From contig NC_064678.1 of the NCBI RefSeq assembly GCF_023278565.1, positions 2,542,001 to 2,606,000 on the forward strand: 64,000 nt of DNA. The letters run 5' to 3'. Positions 13,501 to 25,709 of this stretch are shown here, piece after piece. Below the pieces are notes generated by a model. The model searched no databases. It was not told the origin of the DNA and saw only the letters and a list, made by a program, of their open reading frames with translations. The stretch comes from Colletotrichum lupini (Eukaryota > Ascomycota > Sordariomycetes > Glomerellales > Glomerellaceae). Made by a program: the position numbers and the translations under genes. The first letter of the stretch is position 1; the number at the start of each line of letters is the position of its first letter.

Positions 13501-16500
13501 TGTTTAGACGGCGTCGTTTTGCCAGTCTTTTTTGCTTTTGTTACGATTGCCAAGTATCCGTAACGCCAGACCGAATACTCTCCAGTCCCTGGATTACATC
13601 AGGTGGATAGCAAATAGCTTGGTTCGTTTCGTCTCCATGTAACCAATTGTGAGGCTGGTCATCCAGACAGCATGTAACGTGGCGTCTTGCCAATGTCCCG
13701 TGTAGGACTCTTTTGGACCGTGCCTAGGCCATACCGTAGACTACTGACAATTAAAGGTTTATCTATGGATGACCCGTTCATGGCTTCCATTGAAGAAGTG
13801 AAAGCCGGGAACAGGCATGTTGGCCCGGATTGGCATCGGAGCGGTCAAGGGAGGGGAGAAGTTGAGCAGGTGTGGGCGGATGGAACCAGAGGAAAGGTAT
13901 CTGTGTGGATGACGGAAGGCGGGATTTGCAGAGGGCCCAGCAAGGTGCCGGGTCTTTTCCCTCCCTGAAGGTGGACGTACGGAGGACGTACGGATACATA
14001 CATACTAACATTGGGTGGTGCGGATAGGTAAGGTCAGTATGTAGCTTATCTTTGTTTTGTCCATCCCCTGAGCTTGTATTTCTTTTGTTTTGAACTACCG
14101 CCGGAGGGGCCAGTGATGTGCTCCCAGTCCGCGATCAAAGAGAAGAGCGACGACCAGGTTATTAAAGATATGTTCGGGGTTGGCTGGGGCTCTTCGGGGC
14201 AATCGTACTGGAAATGGGATACAGCGCCGGGAATTGGCTGGACCCCCCACTCCCCTCGAGGCTCGGTCTCTGCGGTCCCCCTCGGTCTCTTGGTGGGTGC
14301 GAGCGGGAAAGTGTCAAAGCACCCTGCCAATGCCAGTGCTTTCCGCCCGTCATCGGGGGGCACCGGGGGCCGGACTTGAGGTCCGTGGTTTTCCTTACCT
14401 AAGGCAACTGAGGTGCACACACGCTCCTACTTCACCTGGGGTCGAGGTTAGAGGCTGTTGAGTGCCTTGGATATCAGGTGTCGGTAAAGCATGGGAACGA
14501 GGACATGATATGGAGTACGTACCCTGTCTCTCACGGGACCGTACGGTCTTACCCCCTCATCCTCCCGACACACTGCCATTCCCGCCTGCCACCTATGGCA
14601 GCACCAACACCGGACGGGAGGGATCGCCTCACCTCTTGGAAAATTCCATCTTCGGCGCTAGAACAAATCTCCTGCATCGGTCCTGCACCGCTTCTGCAGC
14701 GTCTAAACAGCCCGCCGTCACGCTACAGCCTTCCTTGCTTTCTGCTAAGTTTCCAACGTACCTAGCGTAAGGTACTTTGGTCAAAGTATTTCTGCGCCAC
14801 AAATCATCTACGCTACGGAGCGCAGAATAGCTTAGTAGGGACGGAGACCTACACTACTACGTACAACAGAAACACCTACCTCCTCAGTACGGCATTCCAC
14901 ATGACTGGCGTCTTTCAACTGCATCTTAGGTTCGAGAAATGTTGGTTTCATACCGTCTTGATACACCATCCATACGCCATCTTCCATCTTGCTCTTCGCC
15001 GTCGATATGCATAGAACTGAGTGCAAGGCGAGGGTGAGCAGCAATTCTCCGCCTTTCCGCTTCACTTCACTCGATTCCCTCCATTCTAAGAAAGGAGCAC
15101 CATGGCACCACACGGAGGACATATCCGTGCTTCACACAGCCCAACACACAACACCAGGATCGAGCAGACGGATAAGGCGCATCAAGGGACAGCCTACAGT
15201 CCGTGCTTCTTCTTCTTCTCCCTCTTCTCCTCATCCTCGCCCACTCCGTCAGCCTTGAACCGCCCTCTTCCAGCTCCAGCAAGCAAGCATCTTTCATTAC
15301 CCCCGCCCCAGTCCTCTCCGATCCAGCTCGGCTTAACTTCGCACTTGACCGACGATGAACCAGGGCAAGGCGTCTTAGAGATGCTATACACAGCAGCTTA
15401 GCGTCCAAAAAGGAGCCCTCTGCAGAGTACTTTGCCTTACAAGGCCGCTACCCTCGTTCAAGGGGGATCGAAATCCGTTACAGACGCCTGTGAGCGCGCA
15501 CGAAACCCTGCTGTCTGCTCGAGGCCCCTGGTAAACTCAATGCCAATTCCAAAAACCTCGACAAGGCCATTTTATACCATAAGCGGAAAGATGGTGCTTG
15601 GCACGGTAAGGTACGGGTAAGGAGAGTTAACCGGCCGGTAGGTTAGGTTTTACGACTAGGTCGAGTGGGCAGACAATGAGCCAGACCCAGACCGACCCGA
15701 ACCAGAACCAGGACAGAGGAACCCTCAACCCAATCCCCTAGGGCCCCCCAAAGCTGAGCGGTGTGTGTGGAACACTGATCCTCGACCACTGGTAGTTGCT
15801 CGGCACTTTCCGGTCCAGGATTCGGCTCCCTGCTTTTCGGGGCAGTGAAATCCGGCGATTTTTACATCATCGCCAAAACGCCGGATGCTGAAAGGCTCCG
15901 GTGGTGCTTCAACCCCCGTCCAAGACTCTCGAAACCCTAGTCCTGGACCTGGCAACACTCGAGAGCGGGCACAGTTACTGGCTAGTGGAAACCCCTCACG
16001 ACCCAGCTCCCAGCTCACAGCTGTGTCTACCACCAGCACCAGCTCCAGCTCGAACCCCAGCCCCGGCCGGCGGGGTAGCAAGAACGCTGCGCTGGGACTC
16101 GATTGGATTGGATGAATTCCTCGCTGGTTTAACCTCGCGTCACCACCTGACAACCCTCGACCCAGATATCGTCCACCAAAGTGAAGGGCACAGCACACCA
16201 GAAGGCGCAGGCGTAAGGCGCAGACACGATAGCATCAACTCTGATGCCCTCGCTATCTATGTAATGCGGTTGCCCATGGCCTTGATTAACGCTCGGGCGC
16301 TCATCTCTCCCTAGGTTCATAGCTGGAAAGCGCTACGCCTCAAAGGGTCAAAATTTTGACCAAACAGATGACTGCTACTACCTTATGTCGAAGCTCAGCT
16401 AAGGCAGGTGTTTCCGCGAGAATTCACCTCAAGTCGGGGGGTTGCAGGTTCTAAGGCAGGGGAGAATTCAAAGACCACCAGAGCTTCGGTCCAAAGTGGA

Positions 16501-18827
16501 AAAGCTTACCTGGAGATGTGCGGCCGCCTTTACTTCTTCACCCACCTCACACAATCTGCCCTGCGAATTTCCAGCCTACCTGACCGTTACGGATACCTTG
16601 CTTTAGTCCCCGTTCTGGCCTACACTACGAATACGGATACAGATACAGAAACTCCATAATCCACCCTGCCGCATCGACCATCACCAAAAGGGTTCATTGT
16701 AAGACCCATGACAACCTTGGACAATTATTGACGGGTCAGCTCAACCTTTCCCCCGGTTTTCAGCGTCGCATTTTCATCCATATCCTGTTGCGGGACGGAG
16801 TGGGCGACGCACCAACCCTCCGGCAATATCCTCATATCCTCTTCCCCGTCACCTTCAGGGGCCCTGGAACGGGATGAGGAGAAAAATAACCCAAGTCAGC
16901 CAGCTGTCAAATAAAAAACCAAACGAGACGGCCAAATGAACCTAGTCCTGCTTGTATGTACACAGCACCTGGCAAGCGGGCGAATGGTCCGCCCGTATCA
17001 GCGCCGCCCACTCGTCCCGAGCCCACGGGGCGTTCTGCTGCCGTTGAATTCTGATGTATCGGTGCATCCCCGGTTCGAACATGGCCAGCCTGGTACTGTC
17101 GGACCTGGCCCGGCCGGGTCATTACTGCCCTTGATGGAGTGCTTTTGCATGCGTCAATACTGTCTGCTTGCGGATACGTAGGGTACGAATACACACGCTC
17201 GCACTGCCTTTCATCCAAAGTTGCTTGGCGCCAAAGTGTTTACCCAGAACTTGGTTTCTTGCCATTTCTGAGAGCAGTCTGACTTGGAGTTGGTCGTCTT
17301 CGTCGACGAAATGCCAGACACCACCCTGCAGAGCGGACGAAACCCGCAAGCCAAGCCTCGATTCAGGATGATGGCCCCTGGCTGGGACTGGGTACGTATC
17401 CCATCTCTCCCAGCCCATCCCCTGCCACTCAGTCACAGTGACTCCGCGACTCCGCGACTCCTCTGATCGCTGATAGTTCACTGCCTTTTAATCTATCGCT
17501 AGCGCGGTGGTCTACATCACTTACGTATTCTCAGGAGTTTGCCTTGGAAGGCGCCAAACTCTAAAGCGCTTCCTGTCGTCAGGTTTTCGATCGTCTGATG
17601 CATCTCGACACTTGCGGAGACAGCAACTTGCATACGCGATAGAGAGAGGGGGCAGATGTATTACACGTCGACCCATAATATCATGTCGGCTTGCGCGAAG
17701 CGAAAGCTACTGGAGCGTTCGTGGTATGCGCCTAGCCCGTTGACGAGGTCCAGTTGAGTTGAGATGTAAGACCTCTTGAACACCAGATCTCGACTTTACA
17801 AGTGACGCTATTCTGCATCTGTCAGCGCCCGCTGTGAGACAAGATCGGCCAAGACGGCGACGGCAACACGATCGTTCCAAGGCAGAACAAGTTGTGGAGG
17901 CAGACTGCAGTCCGCAGACATCGCCAATATCTCCCTCGATCAATTCTGTCTTGATTCTCGGAGTCCGGACCTCTGCATAGCGGACACTACGAAACCCAGA
18001 ACCAAGACTCAAGACCTCCGACGAACTGGTACTTGGGTCTGGCTCCTCTCTCTATGGGCCCGCCACGTTCGCTACCTACCATCGCCCCTCCTCCGGCGTG
18101 CCTATGTTGATTACTCCGTACCTCCGCCGGTCGCCCACGAACATTCATGCGCGTCTGGCTCTAGCGGCTGACCCTGAGCGCACGCGCGTTCGTCGTATGC
18201 ATTGCTGGCTAGACAAAGATGGTGGCAGTGGTTGTGGCTCATACACAGCAGCCTCTCGGAAGATAGGTAAGGCGTAGAGCATTTCTTGACAGGGCTCAGA
18301 CCGAAGCAAGTCTAGGAAGGGCGGTCAATTTGTCGCCAGTACCACCTTGAATGAATTGATTATCTCGGGCTCCGCATCGTGTCGACCATCTCCTTGGACA
18401 ACCCATATTGTACAAGTTGCAACATACGTAGTATTCAACGAAATGGAGCACAGGAGCACTGGAGCACGCCCAGAGATATGGAGGGGCCCGGGTGCGGCAC
18501 AGGAAAGAGAGAGAGCGAGGCTTAACTCGTCCAAGACTCCCAAGTGGAGGTGACATCTTGCAGGAGAACCCACTCCACGTCACAGCATATCCATGCCATT
18601 CCTCCCCTCAACACCCGAGCCCAAAACACACTCATTCTCATCTTCTTGCACCCCCACCGGGAATGGGGAAAGGAAGACATGTCGAGAGGGGCAAGGGAGG
18701 ATAATGGGGCGTCAGTGGGATGGTCCATATCCAGATCGGCGTCTACGAGGCACGACACGGCTGGCGCAATATCGCTGCTTCCCAGGTCTCTGGTATTGTA
18801 CACACGGCCTGCTGCCGTCCTTGGATC
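10570..18827. other. Gene-free intergenic DNA
   Basis: No frame here has a recognisable domain or a convincing exon-intron structure. The region has pyrimidine-rich stretches (for example 11876-11960 and 12565-12665) that look like fungal promoter or UTR sequence, but no coding region is attached to them. A 15-T run near 11285 and a 14-A run near 12333 are the only notable homopolymers. Confidence 0.55.
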
Positions 18828-19412
18828 ATTAGATGCAGGGTTGGAAATTAGTCTAGTCTAGTCTAGTATGGCCTGGACTAATACTAGGCTAGTCTAGTAC
18901 GGCCTGGACTAATACTATACTAGACTAGTATTAGTATACTAATTAGTATATATTTAAAAAATTATTTATAAATTAATAATCAATAACTAATTATAAATTT
19001 TAATATACTTTAAAATAAAAGTATTAAAAGCTTACTTTATATAACTTTAAAAACTTAAATATTATTATTCTAATAGAATATTCTTAAAATTTTAGTTTTT
19101 TATCAAATTTTTTAAGAATTCAAAAATTGAATTATAACTATTTTTTCATTGAATAGTTTTACTTATATTTACTATAAAAATAATTTTTATTATATTTTTT
19201 AGAATTTTTCTAGAATTAATTGAAACGAATATTCAAATTTCTAAAAATAGTAATAAAATTACTATAAATAGTATATTTTGTACTAATTAGTATACTATTA
19301 GTATACTAATACTAGTCTAGTATTTTCAAGGGTGGACTAATACTAGACTTACTAGTACCAGACTAGACTAATACTAAATACTAGTAGTATTTTTTCCAAC
19401 CCTGATTAGATG
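18828..19412. mobile_element. Non-autonomous hAT-like element (569 bp), MITE type
   Basis: The element spans 18836-19404. It begins CAGGGTTGGAAA and ends with the reverse complement, and is flanked by the perfect 8-bp direct repeat ATTAGATG (18828-18835 and 19405-19412). An 8-bp target-site duplication and CAGGG-type tips are characteristic of hAT transposons. Subterminal regions on both sides are packed with AGTCTAGTA and GGACTAATACTA words in both orientations, typical transposase-binding architecture. The core (about 18940-19290) is extremely AT-rich and has no coding frame, so it is non-autonomous. The inner core may owe its AT content to RIP or simply to its origin. Confidence 0.88.
18862..18923 (+). 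repeat. 31-bp subterminal tandem duplication in the hAT-like element
   Basis: Two adjacent 31-base units (18862-18892 and 18893-18923) share TCTAGTA, GGCCTGGACTAATACTA and a CTAG end, with three differences. They lie in the left subterminal region of the element and could be repeated transposase-binding sites. Confidence 0.8.
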
Positions 19413-22400
19413 GTCCCATGTTGCTCTCAAATTAGAATAAGAATACTGCTAGTGTAGCAGACACCCGCCGACCAGGCCGATACCCTTCACCCCCGTCCGT
19501 CCCCATCGCACCTTTCAGATCAACAGCATGTGCGTTTGGTTGGCCGTTGTGATGGTTTTGCCAAGTCGGGGGGATTCCTGTCGCTTCCCTCTCCCATCGG
19601 CTAATTTATCACATCGCTTAAGATAGCAGCATGCGCTTAGAAGATCCCTTCCTCGACGAGACAGTTGAGCTGTGAGGCTCTGGGCTTCTATCATTTTTGA
19701 TACATGCCACGAACAGCGATCAAGGACCAGGGCCGGCTGTTCACTTCGGGAACCCGGTGGAACTAAGTAATCATGTATTGATTGCATTTGTGGATGACGG
19801 GCTGTAATGATTGACCGACCGTCAGGTCGACCGCTTTCTGATGTTTCTGTTTGTTTTTCTTGTCTTTTTTTGGCGATTCTTCACAGGTCCATTGGGGGTC
19901 TCTGCTCATCAGCTTTTCAAGGTGTTGCATGGGACTGGCCGAGTTGCTTGTCACCCCGATAGACACGAACTGCTAACCATACCGGATGAAGAGAAGAGGG
20001 AGAGGGTCCAAGCAACGTTGACGATACTGCGACCTTCTCTTCCCAGGGTTTTCGATGCGCCCATTCAGGCTTGGCCTTGCTCGTTTCCGCTCGGATCGAG
20101 GAAAATTGAACACAGAGTTCAACGGTGTAGGAGTGTGAGTGGATACGCCCAGCTCGATTCTACCTTACTCTGAATCTATGGATCTTTTTCTGCTCACATC
20201 AGGAGACGAGAGAGATTGGCCTCTTTGCAACAGAGAGATTGAAGGCAGAAATATGAGGTGGGAAGCGTTCGAGCGATAGATTGAATTTCATTTACAAACC
20301 ACCACTACAGCAGGGCGTTGCAGAAGGAGGACGGGCAGAGCGGGCACTCGCGTGGTTTGTGCGTCTATCCATTCGGCAAGGGCGCCTCCCCTTGTCTGAG
20401 GGACCCCCCATGTTAACCGTCTACGGTTCCCTGCCCCTCTGTCTCTTATTGCCAATTGGAACTCGTTGGTACCACCATCTACTATGGCAAATGTGGGCTC
20501 TTTCTTGTCTGATGGGCGCGGCGATCCGGACATAGACTTTTTCTTTACCTTGTCATCCTGTCTCGATCTCCTTCTTGTCTCCGGCCGAGAGAGAGCTGAC
20601 CTGGTCGAGTCTTTGGTGGTGCGGTTACCGGTCCCCTAGCTAAGCCCTGTCAACAGTTCAATGGGAACATGGGTCCTTGTGATGTCAGCAGGGCGAAAGA
20701 CAACACAGCAGCAGCCAACGCCCGGCCCGGCTCGGCTCAGTATGGTCAGAGGAGATGGAACGCATCCTATCGGACAGCATTAAGCCAACCTAATGACCAA
20801 AGCGAGAGACAGAGAGAGGGACAGGCAGAAGCAGAGAAAGTGTAAAACGGTTAAGACGGCTTTCCTTGATTGGACCATGCTCATCTGAGGAGACAGACAC
20901 AAAAAAAGGCACTTTCCGTCGACAGCTCTTGCAAGGTCTTTTACAGCTCATTTGCATACTGCATACCGAGGAGCAAAAGAAAAGTCTTGGACTTTGCAGG
21001 TTGAAGACCCTCTCTCTCTCTCTCCATCTCAATGAGCCAAAAAGAGATAGACCTTGACCCCCCCCCCCCCTTCGGTTGGATCAAGTCTCATCACTTGTGT
21101 GAAGGAGCTGCAGGACGGAGTTTCCGTAGTATGACCATGCCATGATGCGTAATGGGGTAATGGGGGTGGTCACTGGATGGATGGGTGGTGGGTGGTTTGT
21201 CTGAGGTATCTATCCCATCTCCCATCTCTCCCTCTCTCTCTCTCCCCTTTCGTCTACAGCCCAGCCATGCAGAAAACGCTCCCGCAGGCGAGGAGCAGGG
21301 GTAGCCAACATAGAGTTTTCGACTGTTGCCGTTCTTTCCAAGATTTGGTCTTGGTATACTTGGTATTACTATTAGGTATTCTGGTTCGGTTCCTCGGATT
21401 AGTCCAGACTCCCAAACACGCAACCGAAGTTGACCCTCTCTCTCGGTTCGAAGTCTCTCTCTCTCTGTCTCTCGTCGGAGTCTCTGTCCCTTTTCTCACT
21501 GCGGCATCTCGTTGCGGCATTGTGGTAGCCGGGGGTGTACTATAGTCTATACTCCCGTAGTGTTGTGTGACAGGCAAAACGCGACTCGAGGGAGTTGATG
21601 ATCGGCGGTCCCTATGTTGTCATCATCTGCCTTTCTAGACGACAGAGTTCCATCCCGAAACTACCCAAAATCAACTAGCGACCCCATCTATGTCGAATCT
21701 CATGCCCCTTCCCTCCTGCCCACACGTCTCCCGCGCGCGCTCGACTGAACTCATGAAAGCATCGTGGGCACATGATGTTGCAACCAAGTCCTTGGAGTTA
21801 AAGATCACGAGTCGATAGGGTCACTTTCTCTCTCCAAAGCATGTGTTTGTGTAAAATCTGTTCATCAAATTTTGTGGTTTGTTTCTGGCGAGGTCTGGAT
21901 GAGATTTATGCTCTCCAGCCCGCTTAACTATGGTTAAACATCAAAAAGTCCATATTCACATTCTTTTAATTCCATCCCAGAATGTGTGTGTATCATCCCC
22001 CGTTTCCCCAAGAAAGTCTAAAACCGCCCAATGGTTTGGTACCCAAAATGATGATAAACAAAAGGCGAGGAAATAAGAAAACCTCCAAAAATCCTGTAAA
22101 GCGCCTTCCTTTCTCCAAGTCTCTCGGCAGTTTGAACAACAACAAAAAAGCAGTGATAATTTGGGGTTGGTCGCAGAAGTCCTCCACCCTATTTCTGATG
22201 TACCGGTATCGCGGGTAAAAAGAAGAAGGAAAAAAAAGTCGTAAGTGAAAAGAATAGAAGCAGTCCCAGCCACCATGCTCTCCTGGCCCGCATTCGAATG
22301 CCATGACGAAGCCAACCCGTTTTTGTTTTTATCTACTACAACAGACCCAATCAGGCAAAGTGTGTGCGCGCGCGCGCGCGTGTGTGTGTGTTTGATGTGT

Positions 22401-22562
22401 TTCCCCCTTGAGAGGTCCCATCCCATTCCAGCTAGAATGAAGCTCCACTCATAACAAAGGAGGAAGGAGGACGTGAAAGAAAATTGGAGACTAATAGCTC
22501 CGAGTTGTGAAGTATGGACAAGTAGATAGGTGAAGAATTTGGCGCCAAGTATCGTATGCGTC
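19413..22562. other. Gene-free DNA and 3' flank of the bZIP gene
   Basis: No supported gene. It contains a 13-C run at 21058-21070 and an alternating purine-pyrimidine tract at 22360-22390. The last few hundred bases before 22563 probably include the 3' UTR of the minus-strand bZIP gene. A 253-codon minus-strand frame at 21956-22717 has no recognisable domain and overlaps the bZIP C-terminus, so it is treated as chance. Confidence 0.55.
22360..22390. repeat. Alternating GT/GC tract (Z-DNA-prone)
   Basis: Thirty-one bases of strict purine-pyrimidine alternation: GT units, then CG units, then GT units. It lies about 170 bp beyond the bZIP stop codon, probably in or near its 3' UTR. Confidence 0.85.
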
Positions 22563-24400
22563 TCAGGAACCTTCGACTGCAACACAGCCACGAAGTTCGG
22601 GGTAACGGCGAACAAAGTTCTCATTGAGGCGCCAGTTTTCGAGGCGCATTGCGTGCGTAGTAAACGTGTCGCTAAGCCACATCTCTCCAGATTGCGGGTC
22701 GACCACCAAGGCGTCAATTGGCCGGCATGGCCAATTGATCAGTCTCAAGCTAGACGAGTATACGCCTTGAAATTCTTCGTTCGCGTACAACTCCTGGCGT
22801 TCGATAATGGCAGTGCGCAGAGGTGCCCAAAGGATGAGATCAACCCACTGAGGATGCGGGATTCTAGTCTGGCACGGTTTCGGTGTGAGTTCAGGCACAA
22901 TGGCCTGGTAGGCCTCACGCGTTGGGTGCACCAGCCAGGCGATGGCTCGTTGGATGACGGCGAAGACCGCTAAGCGTTCAATGACGTTGGTGACACCTGC
23001 CTTGTTGACGAGAGCGGTGATGAGCTCAGCCATGGGGTGCTTGACGCCGGGACCCGTGACTGTTGTGGAAGCAGCTCGATCAAGGTCGGCTAGCTGGCAT
23101 CGTGGAGGTTCTGTTGTAGGCGAAGCCGGATGATACTCGAGGAAATTCTTCACATTGACCCTAGCAGGTCGGAGGAGGTTGTCGAGAGACTTCAGTTGTG
23201 ACAGTCGGCGGCAGTCCTGTATGAAGCCGACAATCAACTGGTCGATTCGACAAGTCGGCGGGACGATGAGGGTCGGAATCTCCCAAAGGGTGGTGCCAGG
23301 CTGGCGAATCAATGAGCTGACGGTTGTTGGTAGTACACCGGAGTTGGATACGAATTCCACGACTGCTGGTGATGAAGATACGACTGATGATGATGAGAGA
23401 TGGGAACCTGCGACTGATGAGGCATTGAGTGGTGACTGTGAGGGTATCCAGCGTCTAGAAGCTGAGTGGTTAGCGTCTCAGAATTGCGTTGCAACCCAAC
23501 CACCGGACATAGGGAAGACAACTTACCAGAGTCGACATCATCATATTCACTCATCTTTGCCGGAATGCTTCGGGCATCCATCATCGGCGCGGGGACGCTC
23601 GTGGGGATGTAGCCTGCGCCGTACTCATCGGTGTTGGCGGATGATGACGGGCTTGAAACGGTCGAAGGAACGGAGACGGGAATGCCTGGGCCCCATGACT
23701 CTGACGCATCCGGCATGGGCACGTAAGAGGGACCGAGTTCTTGCATGACGTTGTAGTCACCGTTTGATGGAAATGGCGAGGATCGAGGACTGGGGACTGC
23801 GCCGCTAATAGAGCTCAGGTTGTCGTCGTACACTGGAGCCGAGTCAGCACGAACCAGAGGCAGCCAGGCAGAAGACGAGGCAATGGAAGCAGCCGTACCT
23901 GAGTTTGGGTAGGACTGCCCGTTGGGAACGCCCATGCTCTCTCTGAGCTTGAACAATTCCTCTTCAAGTGCCTTGTTCTTGCGCAAAAGCTCCTGGACGG
24001 TCTGGCTCTGATCGCGGCCGCGCTCGCTCTTGAGCTCCTCAAGCTCGCGCTCAAGACGCTCAATGTGCTCTTTCGTTCTAGCTCTGATGGCGCGCTGTGC
24101 TTCTCTGTCATTGGCACGCTTACGCGCAAGCTGGGAGGGCGTCAGGGTTGAGACGCTTCTGGTGCCTGTTGAGGAAGGCGTCCAAGTCAATATATCATTC
24201 GTACATGAGAACGTGGAAGGGGACGATGGTGGTAGAGTAGGAGCTAAGGAGGGAGGTGGGGGATGATCGAGGCGAAGACGGCAGAAGGGTAGAACCGCAT
24301 AACCGCCGCCGCCGTCGTCGACATCTCATGAGGGGTGCTGGTGATGCGTACCCTTGCGCTTGGTGGGCTTCGTAGGCTCTGCAGAAGCTGATCGTGTCAT
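22563..24400 (-). CDS. bZIP transcription factor with C-terminal DUF3425-type domain
   Basis: Sequence-specific nuclear regulator; its target genes are unknown. I build three exons: 24400-24352, 24165-23527 and 23461-22563, coding for 528 residues. The ATG at 24400 is joined across a GTACGC...CAG intron that restores a continuous basic region (KRKGTRSVSTLTPSQLARKR). The basic region is at about residues 29-48 (NDREAQRAIRAR, the form usual in this fungal family), followed by a leucine-rich coiled coil to about 95, a Ser/Pro-rich linker, and from Trp273 (WEIPTLIVPPTCRIDQ) the DUF3425-type domain to the end. Intron 2 has a GTAAGT donor, a GCTAAC branch site and a CAG acceptor at 23462. A second acceptor (TAG, ending 23455) would give a 277-residue protein ending in a His/Gln-rich tail without DUF3425. 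The exact linker is therefore uncertain; the two domains are secure. Confidence 0.88.
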
Positions 24401-25674
24401 GTTGTCGGCGGCGTACTTCTCGTCGTGGTGTGCAACAACGGTAATGGTAACAGGTCTGGATCGAGTGTTGGCAACGGCAGTATGGGCCATGCTCTAAGGC
24501 AGAAGACTGAATGTAGGAAGAGAGAGACGGGTCTGGCGACGAGGTGAAGTTGTTTGTTGTTCGAGTTGTCAAGGCAGGGATCAAATCAAGAAGATCGAGA
24601 GGAGCGCATCTTGGAGTTATAAGATCTATTGACGACAGGAGCAGACACAAGAACAGGCCCTTCGAATGCCGGCGGCAAAGTAGTTTCAGGGCAGCTAGGA
24701 GAGACGAGTACCTCAGTACGAAGGTACGTACTAGATGAGCATGGATCTAGGGGTTAGAGAAGGAGACAGGGCCAGTGACTTTTGGTAAAGGTTGAGGATG
24801 AAGAGAGACAAGACAAGCAAGAAGAGGAAAAGGTACGTACTGTACCGTACCGCTACCTCCTAGGTCCATGAAGGGCACTAGAAGTAGCAGCACATAAGGT
24901 AGGGAAGTCTGGAGCAGGGGTTCGATGGAGATGCAAGCATCCGGGCTAAAGCAGCCCAGTCTCGAGGGCAAGGACGTGGGACTGTACCGTAAGTGAGGTG
25001 GTAGGTAGGGGAGTGTATTCGTAGGTGTAGGGTGAGAATGGAAAGGATGGCAGAGCAGAGAGATCACGCCGCGTAGAAAGTATCCAAGGAGCCGTAGGTA
25101 CAACGGGCCCTGAGTGCTTCGAAGACAGAGGAAGGGTTGAGAGTATCGGTGAAGAGACGTAACTTGGCACATGACAGTCGATGTTGGGCACAGACATGGC
25201 GCAAATTACTAACTCACTTGAGAACAACTTACAGATCTCCCAAGGATGGGCTGGGGGATAGAGGGGAGTGGCAGGGGTCTGATCAGAGGAGAGGGACAAG
25301 ACAGCGGCAGGGAACATGGGAGAAGGCGAAGAAGAGGACGAGAGAAGCGGGTGAGGCAAGGCAGCGAGCAGGACGGGACCGGGGGGGTGGAAGTTGCACA
25401 GATTCACTCGACTGCAGCGATGTAGACATGTACCTTCCGACTGCCAGTTACCCATCGGCATCGACGGGGCAGGGGTGTGAAGAAGGAGGGGGTGTGGGAG
25501 AAGAGGGGGTGCGTGATGGTAAGAGGGGGCGTGAGATGAAACCAGGGGAGGCGTGAGGGACAACCTTGTGTGAGGTGAATCTAGGAGAACAACAGAAGTG
25601 AGAACTGTGAGATGCCTCTTTACCTTAGGTAATGTGATGGATGGGCCACCACATTCGCATGCCTGGGATACGGG

Positions 25675-25678
<4 letters not shown>

Positions 25679-25705
<27 letters not shown>
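25679..25705 (+). repeat. Poly-T run (27 T)
   Basis: A homopolymer of 27 T in gene-free DNA, the longest in the window. Confidence 0.92.

Positions 25706-25709
<4 letters not shown>

Noticed and set aside
17071..17090. GGTTCGAAC resembling a tRNA T-loop
   Set aside because: No matching T-stem, anticodon arm or acceptor stem around it.
21956..22717. 253-codon minus-strand frame rich in hydrophobic residues and His-Thr repeats
   Set aside because: It runs through the GT/GC microsatellite and overlaps the bZIP C-terminus out of frame.
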